Positions 8,306 through 16,527 of a DNA stretch of 37,101 bases are shown one piece after another (the stretch's first letter is position 1; the number at the start of each line of letters is the position of its first letter). The translations under genes and the position numbers were made by a program. The stretch is from positions 1-37,101 of the forward strand of contig CAJFTW010000143.1 in assembly GCA_904420025.1 (NCBI GenBank), read 5' to 3'. The notes below the pieces were generated by a model. It saw only the letters and a program-made list of their open reading frames with translations, searched no databases and was not told the DNA's origin. Source of the stretch: Candidatus Pseudolachnospira avium (GTDB lineage Bacteria; Bacillota; Clostridia; Lachnospirales; Lachnospiraceae).

Positions 8306-9400
8306 CTATTCCTGGGAGACCGCAGCCTTGTCCCGGGAAAGGCTCTCCGAGGCGCGCACCCGGAAATCCGTCAGTGTCAGCCTTCCGTCCTCCCAGGAAA
8401 AAGCGCCCGATGGCACCGTGGCAATCTGGTTCAGCCCCCGAACGCCGGTCTCCGGATGATCCGGATAGATTTTGAAGGTTCCGGAGGCACTGTCCGGCAC
8501 CCAAACGCCGCCTTCCTCAAAGCCTCCGGCGCTGCTGCGGTAGCTGTTGTCACTGTAAAGGGTTACCGTAACCGCCGTCCCGCCGGTCTGGCCGGTGAGC
8601 ACTGCCGTTTCTTCCGCCGTCCCCTGGAGGCGGAACGTAAGGGAGGTTCTCTCCTCCGTCCCTTCTGCCGCCACCGGAATCAGCAGCTCCGTTCCGCTGA
8701 TCACTTCCCCGGAAAGCCGGGAAAGGCCCGCAGGGGTCAAAGCCAGCTGAGTAGTGCTGACACCATAGCTGCCGGTCTCCGGCGTATACGCCGGGCCGTT
8801 TTCTCCCTGGGCCACCGCCATCAGCAGATAGGAGCTGTCCTCATAAAACGAGAGCGTGTAGGATATGCCTTCTCCCTGGGCCGTGTAGGTCCCCGGCACA
8901 AAGTCAGACTCTGTCTCCAGCTCCTGATAGCCCTCCGGCAGGGGCACCGCGGTCAGCACAACGGAGGGATCCTCCTCCGAGCGGGAGACCGCGGTGGCGG
9001 ACCCATAATAAATCCGCTCGCAGCCGCTGAAATCCAGACTGCCGTCCTCCTTTACCGTAAAGCTGCTGGTAAGGCCATCGGAAACAGATTTTTCTTCTCC
9101 GTTCACCGAGCTGTAAACCATAATGTATTCCTCTGTCCCCTGCTGCACCGTTCCGGAACTTTTGTTAACCGCAAAATCCGTGGTGTTGGAAAACTGGAAC
9201 GCCCCTTCCGGGGACAGACGCAGATAGATGGTCAGCTTCATACCCAGCTGGGATAAATCCAGATAATAATCACCTGCCACGGCGCTGAAATCCCCGCCGC
9301 CGGAACCGCCCTGTCCTTCCTCCCCGGAGCCGCAGCCGGCCAAAATCATACTCAGCGCCATAAGAGCCGCCAGAAAGAAGCCTGCTGTTTTCTTTTTCAT
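8306..9400 (-). CDS. Lipoprotein with repeated beta-rich modules
   Basis: The 364-residue protein has a lipobox LAGC (Cys23) and is predicted to be membrane-anchored and extracellular. Residues about 38-150 (GDYYLDLSQLGMKLTIYLRL..FSNTTDF) align by eye with the N-terminal module of the 696-1772 lipoprotein. A second unit starts near EGYQELETESDFVPGTYTAQ and a third near LTGQTGGTAVTVTLYSDNSY. Each has the Y/G-rich pattern of small beta-barrel or lipocalin-like domains. It lies 21 bases from the upstream lipoprotein gene, so the two are co-transcribed. No catalytic motif was recognised. Confidence 0.88.
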   Translation of the reverse strand: MKKKTAGFFLAALMALSMILAGCGSGEEGQGGSGGGDFSAVAGDYYLDLSQLGMKLTIYLRLSPEGAFQFSNTTDFAVNKSSGTVQQGTEEYIMVYSSVNGEEKSVSDGLTSSFTVKEDGSLDFSGCERIYYGSATAVSRSEEDPSVVLTAVPLPEGYQELETESDFVPGTYTAQGEGISYTLSFYEDSSYLLMAVAQGENGPAYTPETGSYGVSTTQLALTPAGLSRLSGEVISGTELLIPVAAEGTEERTSLTFRLQGTAEETAVLTGQTGGTAVTVTLYSDNSYRSSAGGFEEGGVWVPDSASGTFKIYPDHPETGVRGLNQIATVPSGAFSWEDGRLTLTDFRVRASESLSRDKAAVSQE

Positions 9401-9421
9401 CCTGCTGCCTCCTCTTTCTAT

Positions 9422-10396
9422 CTAATTCTGCCTGGTCAGCGTAACGGGAATCACCTCATAGTCGCTGTCACTGGTAACGGGGATTTCCGTTCCTTCTATT
9501 GCCTGCCGCTCCGGGTCATAGGCGGCATGGAAGGGCACACCCGCCTCCTCCGCCAGAAATTCCATCCCGTCTGCGGCAAAAGAGTAGCTGCCGGCGGAAA
9601 TCGTGGTCTCCGCGCCTTCCGGATCCACCAGTGCCAGCGTATAAAGTCCGGATTCCACCGTCAGCTGGTAGGCAATCTCCTCTCCACTTTCCCTTTCTCC
9701 CGTTCCCAGATAAACGCCGTCTTCCCCCTGGCTCTCTGTGGAATTTCGTTCAAACTCCATGGCAGTGGAGGCGCCGCCGGTGGGCGTGTCCCCGGACAGC
9801 CTTCCGTTTCCGTCCTGTGTAAAGGCCAGGGAAAAGGCGCCGGTAAAATCCCCGGTAAAGCGCAAAGCATTTCCGCTGCTCACGTAGGTGCCCTGATCCT
9901 CCATGCCCTCCATGCGGCCTCCGCCTTCCAGGTTCACCGTCATGGGATAACGGTAGTAGGAAAAGGTTCCGTCTTTTGCCAGGGACAGGGTAATCCGCAC
10001 ACTGCATCCCATGGCATCCACATATTTTTCTGCCGTATAGGTGCCGGTATAGTCGCAGACCAGAATATCTGCCGCAGCGCAGATCTCCTCATCCGCCGCA
10101 GCGGCTACCGTTACTTTGGCAGTCCCCTCCCCGGTAATGGTAAGGACGCCCTCTCCGGAGATTTCCGCCACGGAGGGATCGGAAGTGGAGAATACCAGTT
10201 CCGCGTCCTCGCCGCCTTCCAAAATCACATCCTCCGCCAGATTGTAGGTTTCCCCCGCCTCCCGGAACAGATACCCGGCATTGGCCAGGCCCACCGAATC
10301 CGGCGCCTGGGCTCCGCCGCATCCTCCCAGCGCCGCCAGGGCCAGCATGGCCCCGGCCAGCGCCAAAAACCGTTTGATTCCCCTGTTTTGTTTCAT
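9422..10396 (-). CDS. Lipoprotein with an Ig-like (Big_2) domain and a beta module
   Basis: The track starts this frame at 10504, but the better start is the ATG at 10396. It follows AAGGGAGC and begins a clean lipoprotein signal ending ALGGC (Cys26), giving 324 residues. Residues about 55-105 (ELVFSTSDPSVAEISGEGVL...AKVTVAA) are a bacterial Ig-like group 2 domain. The next module (GTYTAEKYVDAMGCSVRITLS) resembles the GxYTGS..K.VDAM module of the 696-1772 and 1-517 proteins. A further segment (GVYLGTGERESGEEIAYQL) repeats the pattern. It belongs to the same operon as the M6 protease upstream. Ligand unknown. Confidence 0.85.
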   Translation of the reverse strand: MKQNRGIKRFLALAGAMLALAALGGCGGAQAPDSVGLANAGYLFREAGETYNLAEDVILEGGEDAELVFSTSDPSVAEISGEGVLTITGEGTAKVTVAAAADEEICAAADILVCDYTGTYTAEKYVDAMGCSVRITLSLAKDGTFSYYRYPMTVNLEGGGRMEGMEDQGTYVSSGNALRFTGDFTGAFSLAFTQDGNGRLSGDTPTGGASTAMEFERNSTESQGEDGVYLGTGERESGEEIAYQLTVESGLYTLALVDPEGAETTISAGSYSFAADGMEFLAEEAGVPFHAAYDPERQAIEGTEIPVTSDSDYEVIPVTLTRQN

Positions 10397-10412
10397 ATTT
10401 TGCTCCCTTTCC

Positions 10413-10437
10413 GGACCAGGGTAGCGCACCCCGGTCC
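10413..10437 (-). other. Intercistronic hairpin
   Basis: GGACC and GGTCC arms extend to a 10-position stem with one mismatch and a 5-base loop in the 49-base gap between the M6 protease and the next lipoprotein gene. No T-run follows, so RNA stabilisation or processing is more likely than termination. Confidence 0.5.
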
Positions 10438-10445
10438 TTTGCCTT

Positions 10446-13190
10446 CTAGGCGGCAAACCCGTAAATTCCGTTGCTGCTGTTCGTCCATTCACCGGTATCC
10501 GCATCCCGCAGAATCCCCTGGGGAATCACCACGGTGCAGCTGGTTCCTGCCTCCATTCCCTCCGGCAGTGTAATCACCAGGCAGCTGCCCTGAACGGAAG
10601 CCGTCACGCCTTCCACCGGCTGTTGATCCTGATACACCTGAATCTCTTCCAGAGAGCTGTCCGCCGCCAGTTCTCTGCTGTAGGTGAACTGAAGCCGCGT
10701 GGTTCCCTCCGGAACTGTGTTTTCCTCTCCTTCCCGGTAAGGCACCGCCCGGGGGGCCGGTGTGACAGCGGTCAGTTCCAGACTCTCCTCCGGTTCCTGA
10801 TAGGACAGGGCAACCACCGCCGTACCATCCTCCCGTATTTCCCGAATCTCAATCCGGAGGCCGGTGGGTACCGTGGCATTGCCCAGGGCGTCGTACCCGT
10901 TGGTATTGGGATACGTATCCGGCCCTATGACATCGCCGGCCGTAAAGTAATCCTCCGGGCTGTAGGAGGGCTTGGTTCCGTCTCCGGAGGGGACATAATT
11001 CAGGAACTGGTCTTCCCCGTCTGCCTCCAGGACGCTGATAAATTTGGTGCTGGTATAGGAATTGTCACAGGCGAACCCATAGCCCCTCCAGTTTCCTTCC
11101 ATCCCGTCCTGTGCCACGGAGGCGTCCACATGGAGAATCCGCGCCACCGGCTCCTGCAGCCGCGTATATTCGGCCGCGTTTCCCACCGGGGCCACCGCCT
11201 CCACCACCAGCAGTTCCGTATACAGGCTTTCTGCGTCCTGCAGCTGAATAAAGATGCCGTCCCCCGCCAGCGAGGAAGGACGCAGCTCATAGGTTTCTCC
11301 GTCCAGAGACGTAATATCCTCGTAGGAAATCACCGTGGGTTCCGCCCAGCCCAGCAGCCATTTGCTGAAAATATTGTGATCCCCTATGTTGGCATCCATC
11401 ATATCCATGCCTCCCAGCCCGCCTTCCAGGGCACCGCCGGTATAGGCCGCTCCGTCCCCGCCGCTCCGGGCCGAGGTGTCATAGCTGTAGTAATCGTTCA
11501 GGCCCAGCAGATGGCCGGTCTCATGGATCAGCGAATTGGTATTACACACCAGCGGCGGCACCGATGACCAGACCGTAGTTCCCGGCACAAAAATGTATCC
11601 GGTTATCCGGCAGGGCCATTCCTCCGGGGAATCGCCCCAGGTGGAGCGGTATGCCGCATTCCAGCTCCCCCCTTCCGAGGACAGCGTCCCTGCCCACAGA
11701 ACGTACAGGGAGTCCACCTCCCCATCGCCGTCTCCATCGTATTCCCGCAGATCCAGCCCCTGCTCTATGTAATGGTTCAGGGCCTCCTCCATAATTTCCC
11801 GGTCCGACTGGTACGCGTCCCGGTTCTTTTCCATCCGGTACCAGTCCAGCACGGTACCGTCCAGAATCAGATTTCCGTAGGAGGAACGGTAGTAATAGGC
11901 TGCCAGAGAATTGGAATCCTCCAGGGAGAACAGCGCCTCCTCCACCGCTTCCGCCGTCACATGCCGGGGGCGGTGATAATCCGGGAAATCAATCAGCAGC
12001 ACCAGCGGTTTGGCGGTTCCCAGAGAGGGCATAACCGGGTCCAGTCCCCGGACCTCTGCCGGCAGATTGCCGCCGGAAACCGCTCCCTCCACTGTCTGGG
12101 ACACAAAGGCAATCCCTGCGGAAAGATCAACGTTTTCCTCCGCCTGACGGATAAACTCCAGTTTTGTCCCGGCATTCCAGTAAGAGCCCAATCCGGTTTC
12201 CTCATCCAAATTGCCGGAACGGGGAAGAAGCGGTGTTGTCTCCGGGAAATACAGGGTATCGTTCTCCCTGGTAAACGGAACCTGGAAGCTTTCCCCGGTT
12301 TCCACCTCTCCGGTAATCTTCCGGGGGAAATAGGAAGCGGTTCCCGTTCCGTGATCTTCCTCCAGAATTCCCAGGCATTTGACAAAGCCGTCTACGCCTT
12401 TGATCACAAAAACATTTTCCGGATAAAGGGAAAGGGTGTATGTGCCCATGGCGTGTTCCGCATCATAGGATTCCGCTGGCCGCGCCAGACGGAATTCCCC
12501 GGAAGCCTGGCCGTCCTCTGTATGCATTTCCAGAGAAACGGAAACCTGTTCCAGGTCAAAATCCCCTTCCGGGCAGGAAACCGTTCCGGAAAAGCCCTCT
12601 CCCTCATAGGGCGTAAAAGCAATGGTATGATCCGCATAGATCTCATAGGTTCCCCGGTACAGTGTCTGATTCCAATACAGATAGTACTCAAACCATCTCT
12701 CCAGAATCAGCACCGCGTCTGTATTTTCCATCCGCCCCTGGTAGGTTCCCAGATAAGCCAGATAGACATATTCGGATGTGTCCGTGGCCGGAACCATCTG
12801 CAGCGTCTGCTCCCCGTACTCCACCGTTACCGATGTCTCAGTAAAGGCGCCGCCGCTGTAGGAGCCGCGCAGCTCTCCCTGATTCCCCAGAAAAGTCAGG
12901 GTTCCGTCCGCAGCGGCTTCCAGGCCTCCCCAGGACACTACGCCTGTACCGGCATCCTGATAAAGGAAGTACTGATCCTGTGTAAAGCGGAGAGTATAAA
13001 GAGAAGTTCCCTCTCCGGTTTCCAGCTGATCATAGACAAACGACTGGCCCGCCAGTTCCTGGGGAACCGGCTCCCCGGTTCCGGCGGTCTCCCCCTGCTG
13101 CTGTCCCGCACAGCCGGAGACCGTGACTGCCGCCAGGCACAACGCCAGCGCCAGGCGCCCCCTTTGTATCCATTTTGAAGCTTTTTTCAT
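10446..13190 (-). CDS. M6-type (immune inhibitor A-like) zinc metalloprotease lipoprotein
   Basis: The start at 13190 is chosen over 13205 because AGGGGAAAAA precedes it and a lipoprotein signal follows (VSGC, Cys27), giving 914 residues. The first 350 residues are repeated beta-rich modules (GTYQGRMENTDAVLIL.., MGTYTLSLYPENVF..) like those of the neighbouring lipoproteins. The protease domain starts near LVLLIDFPDYHRP and carries the zinc motif HETGHLLGLNDYY (first His about residue 556). The downstream GGMDMMDANIGDHNIFSKWLLGW is typical of M6 peptidases. The C-terminal 100 residues include an Ig-like domain with TRLQFTYSRELAADSSLEEI. It probably degrades extracellular proteins and feeds peptides, or a released cofactor, to the Opp-type importer. 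Confidence 0.9.
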   Translation of the reverse strand: MKKASKWIQRGRLALALCLAAVTVSGCAGQQQGETAGTGEPVPQELAGQSFVYDQLETGEGTSLYTLRFTQDQYFLYQDAGTGVVSWGGLEAAADGTLTFLGNQGELRGSYSGGAFTETSVTVEYGEQTLQMVPATDTSEYVYLAYLGTYQGRMENTDAVLILERWFEYYLYWNQTLYRGTYEIYADHTIAFTPYEGEGFSGTVSCPEGDFDLEQVSVSLEMHTEDGQASGEFRLARPAESYDAEHAMGTYTLSLYPENVFVIKGVDGFVKCLGILEEDHGTGTASYFPRKITGEVETGESFQVPFTRENDTLYFPETTPLLPRSGNLDEETGLGSYWNAGTKLEFIRQAEENVDLSAGIAFVSQTVEGAVSGGNLPAEVRGLDPVMPSLGTAKPLVLLIDFPDYHRPRHVTAEAVEEALFSLEDSNSLAAYYYRSSYGNLILDGTVLDWYRMEKNRDAYQSDREIMEEALNHYIEQGLDLREYDGDGDGEVDSLYVLWAGTLSSEGGSWNAAYRSTWGDSPEEWPCRITGYIFVPGTTVWSSVPPLVCNTNSLIHETGHLLGLNDYYSYDTSARSGGDGAAYTGGALEGGLGGMDMMDANIGDHNIFSKWLLGWAEPTVISYEDITSLDGETYELRPSSLAGDGIFIQLQDAESLYTELLVVEAVAPVGNAAEYTRLQEPVARILHVDASVAQDGMEGNWRGYGFACDNSYTSTKFISVLEADGEDQFLNYVPSGDGTKPSYSPEDYFTAGDVIGPDTYPNTNGYDALGNATVPTGLRIEIREIREDGTAVVALSYQEPEESLELTAVTPAPRAVPYREGEENTVPEGTTRLQFTYSRELAADSSLEEIQVYQDQQPVEGVTASVQGSCLVITLPEGMEAGTSCTVVIPQGILRDADTGEWTNSSNGIYGFAA

Positions 13191-13247
13191 TTTTTCCCCT
13201 GTCATTTGCTGTCGCCCGCTTCCTGTTATTGGATTTCTGTTGTTTGA

Positions 13248-13261
13248 TTAGTTTTAACTAA
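13248..13261. promoter_or_regulatory. Palindrome TTAGTTTTAACTAA upstream of the M6 gene
   Basis: This is a perfect 6-2-6 palindrome about 58 bases before the M6 start. On the minus strand the wider 21-base string (AGTTAGTTAAAACTAATCA plus AA) is repeated with 3 changes at the transglutaminase promoter. It is probably an operator. The form recalls metal-dependent DtxR-type boxes, which is inference. Confidence 0.6.
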
Positions 13262-13284
13262 CTTATGGCCTTTTTGTAGGCCCG

Positions 13285-13440
13285 AGCGAAACCGCAGCCT
13301 TTTTATTGGTTTTTGGAACCTGCCGCATTTTGTTCGTTTCTGGAACCTGCTGCCTTTTTGTTAGTTCCCGGAACCTGCCGCATTTTGTTCGTTCCTGGAA
13401 CCTGCCGCATTTTGTTCGTTCCTGGAACCTGCCGCCGTTT
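13285..13440. repeat. Tandem array A, about 27-bp period
   Basis: GGAACC(TGCCGCATTTTG) units start at 13315, 13342, 13370, 13397 and 13424, spaced 27, 28, 27 and 27 bases. Decayed units flank them (a GAAACCGCAGCC copy near 13288, CCAACCTATGG near 13452). Each unit can pair GGAAC with GTTCC. The array starts 38 bases after the transglutaminase stop and reaches the palindrome before the M6 gene. It is not a CRISPR because there are no unique spacers. Confidence 0.85.
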
Positions 13441-13477
13441 TATTCGCTCAGGCCAACCTATGGTCTTTCTCTTGTTA

Positions 13478-15301
13478 TCATCCGAAATTATGGTTCTTTT
13501 GGTGTGACTTTTTAAGAACAGCCGCCACGCAGGCGCCCAGGGCTCCCAGCAATCCTGCCGTCCAAAGCCCCGCTTCTCCACCGTCTCCGGTTTTCGGCGG
13601 TTCTTCAGAAAATACATCCCCCGTGACTCCCGTCTCTTCGCCGTTTTCTCCGGACGCAGACGGCTCCGGCTCCCCGCCGTTTTCTCCGGGCGCAGGGGAT
13701 ACCGGCTCCCCTCCGTTTTCTCCAGGGGCAGGGGATTCCGGCTCCCCTCCGTTTTCTCCAGAGGCAGGCGGCTCCGGCTCCCCGCCGCTTTCTCCGGGCG
13801 TCTCCCCAGCCGGCTCCGAAGGTGTTGTCCCCTCCTGGATGCTAAAGGAAATTCTTACCTCTCCCTGATAGTTTCCCATGCCGGAAACCACCAGAACGCA
13901 GGTTCCCGGGCTCTGGCAATCCCCTTCGTAGGCCAGCATGTAATCCGTTCCCGCCTCCAGTTTTTGGGTTCCCGCCGTTACAGCAGGCTCCGGATGCACC
14001 GGTTCCCCTTCATGCCGGTAAACGGTCTGCTCCAGATGAACCATTTCTGCTGTCAGCTCTGCCGGTTCAATCTGGTAAAAAACATTCCGCGTGCCCTGGT
14101 ATTCCTGGTGGAGCAGCTGTATCTGAGCCTGGTAGCGTCCCGCCTCCGCCGGCGCCTCCTCTCCCAGCAGTTCCCAGCCGCCTTCCTCCGTCTCCCGGTA
14201 ATAGGCAACCGAAAACGCGCCCTCCAGTTCCTCCGTTCCATGAAAGGCTGTAATCGTTCCCGCAATTCCATGGCCCGACCCGTCAAATACCGCGTCCTCT
14301 GCCTCGCCGCCTTGAATCAGCGCCAGACCCTTGGCGCTGATTTCCGGCGTAACCGAAGTTTCATAGGCTGTATGGTCCTGGCCATAGGTGGAAGTTCCTC
14401 CCATGGTCCTGGTCTCCGTTCCTACCAGAAAATAATCCCGGCGAATTCCGCCAAAGCTGCCGCCCACCGGATCATCCCAGGTGCAGTCCACTGCATACCA
14501 GCTGCCATCCACCTGTACCGCATTCCATTGGTGATTCATTCCCACCAGCAGCACGCAGGGGATTCCCAGCTTTCCGCAGAGAATCTGGAATGCCTCGGAA
14601 TACCCCTCGCACACCGGCCCTTGCGCCGGATCGTTTCCGCTCAAAAAGGCGGACATGGCGCTCCAGGCTCGGACATCCGCCAGATCATCTTGTCCTGCCG
14701 CCACATAAGAATTGTACTCGTTGTGGGTAACCAGCCAGTCATGAATAGAAAGGAGCTGTTCATATTCCGTGGGCAGTGCCCTTGCTTCCGCCAGGATTTC
14801 CGCCACACAGGCATCCATCCGGCTCATTTCCTCTTCAAAGTACGCCAAATCCTGGTATGGGCCGATCCGCGCATTGGTCATATTCTCCCGCAGGCGAATC
14901 GCCTGGAGCGTCCCGGTGGCTTCCTCTACCACCGGTTCCAGGACGCCGGGAGAAATCCATTCCAGTTCCGGATGGTCATCCTGCAGGGAACCCAATGGGA
15001 TATAGATCGTATCGCCTGCGGAAGGCTGAAAAGGAATCTGCTGCCCCTCAAAAGTAAAGATCACGGCTCCCGCCGGATAATCCTGCCGCAGAAGATCCAC
15101 CTGGGCGTACACGGTATCATAAATGGCCTGATATTCCTTTTTCAGGCCGGCCCGTTTGGTATAAGCTTCCGGCACCGCGGTTTCCACCCTCTCGTTTTCT
15201 GCCGCCTGCACCGGTAGGGAGCTTCCGCCCCAGAGCAGAGAGAATCCCAATACCAGGGCCAAAAATAACCCCGCCGCCTTTCTCACGGTTTTTCCCACCA
15301 T
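13478..15301 (-). CDS. Surface-anchored transglutaminase-like (cysteine protease fold) protein
   Basis: The 607-residue protein has a Sec signal peptide (to about VQAAEN) and a transglutaminase-like core with the Cys-His-Asp triad. Cys231 lies in GPVCEGYSEAFQILC, His257 in GMNHQWNAV and Asp272 in YAVDCTWDDP. An Ig/MBG-like domain (LEAGTDYMLAYEGDCQSPG) follows, then a 12-residue GENGGEPxxPAP repeat. The sortase-like tail reads PPKTGD, a hydrophobic helix and a basic end. PPKTG fits the (S/P)PxTG form used by some clostridial class B sortases. GGAGG is just upstream of the ATG. Such domains may hydrolyse or cross-link peptides. The family includes many bacterial surface proteins of unproven activity. 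Confidence 0.9.
   Translation of the reverse strand: MVGKTVRKAAGLFLALVLGFSLLWGGSSLPVQAAENERVETAVPEAYTKRAGLKKEYQAIYDTVYAQVDLLRQDYPAGAVIFTFEGQQIPFQPSAGDTIYIPLGSLQDDHPELEWISPGVLEPVVEEATGTLQAIRLRENMTNARIGPYQDLAYFEEEMSRMDACVAEILAEARALPTEYEQLLSIHDWLVTHNEYNSYVAAGQDDLADVRAWSAMSAFLSGNDPAQGPVCEGYSEAFQILCGKLGIPCVLLVGMNHQWNAVQVDGSWYAVDCTWDDPVGGSFGGIRRDYFLVGTETRTMGGTSTYGQDHTAYETSVTPEISAKGLALIQGGEAEDAVFDGSGHGIAGTITAFHGTEELEGAFSVAYYRETEEGGWELLGEEAPAEAGRYQAQIQLLHQEYQGTRNVFYQIEPAELTAEMVHLEQTVYRHEGEPVHPEPAVTAGTQKLEAGTDYMLAYEGDCQSPGTCVLVVSGMGNYQGEVRISFSIQEGTTPSEPAGETPGESGGEPEPPASGENGGEPESPAPGENGGEPVSPAPGENGGEPEPSASGENGEETGVTGDVFSEEPPKTGDGGEAGLWTAGLLGALGACVAAVLKKSHQKNHNFG
13640..13795 (-). repeat. In-frame 36-bp repeats coding GENGGEPxxPAP
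   Basis: About four 12-codon units form the proline/glycine wall-spanning stalk before the PPKTGD anchor. The units are similar enough at DNA level to recombine. Confidence 0.8.
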
Positions 15302-15371
15302 ATCGCCTCCTTCATCGCACAGCCTTTTCGCACGGCATTTTCCATTTCATTTTCAAATTTCATCCTTTTGA

Positions 15372-15385
15372 TTAGTCTCAGCTAA
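15372..15385. promoter_or_regulatory. Operator-like palindrome at the transglutaminase promoter
   Basis: TTAG...CTAA arms (TTAGTCTCAGCTAA) lie just downstream of the -10 box, overlapping the expected early transcribed region, a usual place for a repressor. It matches the palindrome before the M6 gene at 18 of 21 positions. Confidence 0.6.
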
Positions 15386-15396
15386 CTAGCGTACCT

Positions 15397-15425
15397 ATTC
15401 TAGCGGCTGCCGTTGTTTTTGTCAA
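15397..15425 (-). promoter_or_regulatory. Sigma-A-type promoter of the transglutaminase/M6 block
   Basis: On the minus strand TTGACA is followed after exactly 17 bases by TAGAAT, about 95 bases before the start codon. It probably starts the long minus-strand transcript. The match is 6/6 for the -35 box and 5/6 for the -10 box. Confidence 0.8.
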
Positions 15426-15564
15426 TTGCCTATCTTTAAAATGAGAAAATATGTTTATTTTCTGGAAAATTATGCTATATTATTTCTCAACAGTCCCTGA
15501 CGCCCTTGATTTTCAGCACTTTTTTCTCATTTTCCCTCCTGCTCTCCCCGCTTCTCCGCCTCCC

Positions 15565-15614
15565 TCACGTTTCCGCCTTTTTCATTTACTCACGTTTCCG
15601 CTTTTTTCATTTCC
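15565..15614. repeat. Two 25-bp direct repeats before a plus-strand promoter
   Basis: TCACGTTTCCGC...TTTTTTCATTT appears twice at 15565 and 15590, in a pyrimidine-rich tract ending at the -35 box of the next gene. The rest of the 390-base divergent intergenic region is AT-rich and holds only the two promoters. Confidence 0.65.
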
Positions 15615-15643
15615 TTGACTGCGTTTTCTGGTTATGATAGAAT
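15615..15643 (+). promoter_or_regulatory. Promoter of the 15692 lipoprotein gene
   Basis: TTGACT, 17 bases, then TAGAAT with a TG one base before it (extended -10). It lies about 50 bases before the start codon. Confidence 0.75.
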
Positions 15644-15691
15644 TGCAAATATTTATTGTTTATTGCGCTGAATTGCAAAGGAGATTTTTCT

Positions 15692-16456
15692 ATGTTCCGA
15701 AAATTTTATTCTCTGAGCATCCCGAAGTTTTATTCTCTCATTATCCTGCTGGTCCTGTGCCTGTCCCTGTCTGCCTGCGGCGGGTCCGGCGACACCTCTT
15801 CTACAGAGAATCGGGAGACCACTGCTCCGGCAGAATCCGGCGAAACCGCCCTGTCTTCCGACCCGGCGGAAGCTGGTGCTTCCACAGAATCCGATGAAAC
15901 CGCTCCCACCTCTGACACAACAGAATCCGGCGCTCCGGCGGAAACCAGTGCCACCGCCCTGTCTTCCGACCCGGCGGATGAAACCGCTTCTGCGGAAGAA
16001 GCTTCTTCCGTACCGGTGCTCATGCGCACCGGCTCCTTCACCGGCACCACTCCCCTGGAAACCAACAATGCCTATCACGGCGGCTATTATTACTCGGAAC
16101 AGACCCAGGATGGCCAGACCATCATTGTGAACTGCTGCTTTACCTCTTCCTGGGAGGGGGAGGATGTGGAGGATTATATGGCCTCCTGTGCGGAACAGAT
16201 CAGTGAGGAGGAGATCCGGGAGCTTACCATAACCGAGAACTCCGATCACACCCAACGAATCGGTTACCCGGTTCACCTGCTCTCCTGGCAGACCGGCCAG
16301 GGAGAGGAAACCCGCCAGTGGGATGCGTTTTTCTTTATGACGGACACCCATACCTACCTTTATGCCTTTGACACCGCCGCCAGCGCCGCCCCGGAGATGC
16401 AGGAGATCTGGCTGGAAGTGTTTGGCCAGCTCTCTCTGGTGGATCTGACAGCATAG
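15692..16456 (+). CDS. Small lipoprotein with Ser/Thr/Glu-rich stalk
   Basis: The start is moved from 15656 to 15692, where AAAGGAG stands 7 bases upstream and the signal MFRKFYSLSIPKFYSL... ends in LSAC (Cys29), giving 254 residues. Residues 33-110 form a low-complexity stalk with near-repeats of TALSSDPAE. The C-terminal 140 residues (GSFTGTTPLETNNAYHGGYY ... MQEIWLEVFGQLSL) form one compact domain. It loosely recalls PsbP/Mog1-like lipoproteins, but this is not certain. It stands alone between its own promoter and array B, so it is probably monocistronic. Function unknown. Confidence 0.85.
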   Translation: MFRKFYSLSIPKFYSLIILLVLCLSLSACGGSGDTSSTENRETTAPAESGETALSSDPAEAGASTESDETAPTSDTTESGAPAETSATALSSDPADETASAEEASSVPVLMRTGSFTGTTPLETNNAYHGGYYYSEQTQDGQTIIVNCCFTSSWEGEDVEDYMASCAEQISEEEIRELTITENSDHTQRIGYPVHLLSWQTGQGEETRQWDAFFFMTDTHTYLYAFDTAASAAPEMQEIWLEVFGQLSLVDLTA

Positions 16457-16527
16457 GCCGGCATACAGAAAGAGTCTATCAAACGCGGCAAGAAGGATTC
16501 CTGCTTATTGTCCCTTTTCCCATTTCT

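Noticed and set aside
10397-10504. N-terminal extension of the Ig-like lipoprotein
   Set aside because: It overlaps the M6 gene end and would place residues before a perfect lipoprotein signal at 10396.
13303-13617. 104-residue ORF with repeated RQVPGTNKM
   Set aside because: It is array A read through in one frame and overlaps the transglutaminase 3' end. One unit is 28 bases, which breaks the frame elsewhere.
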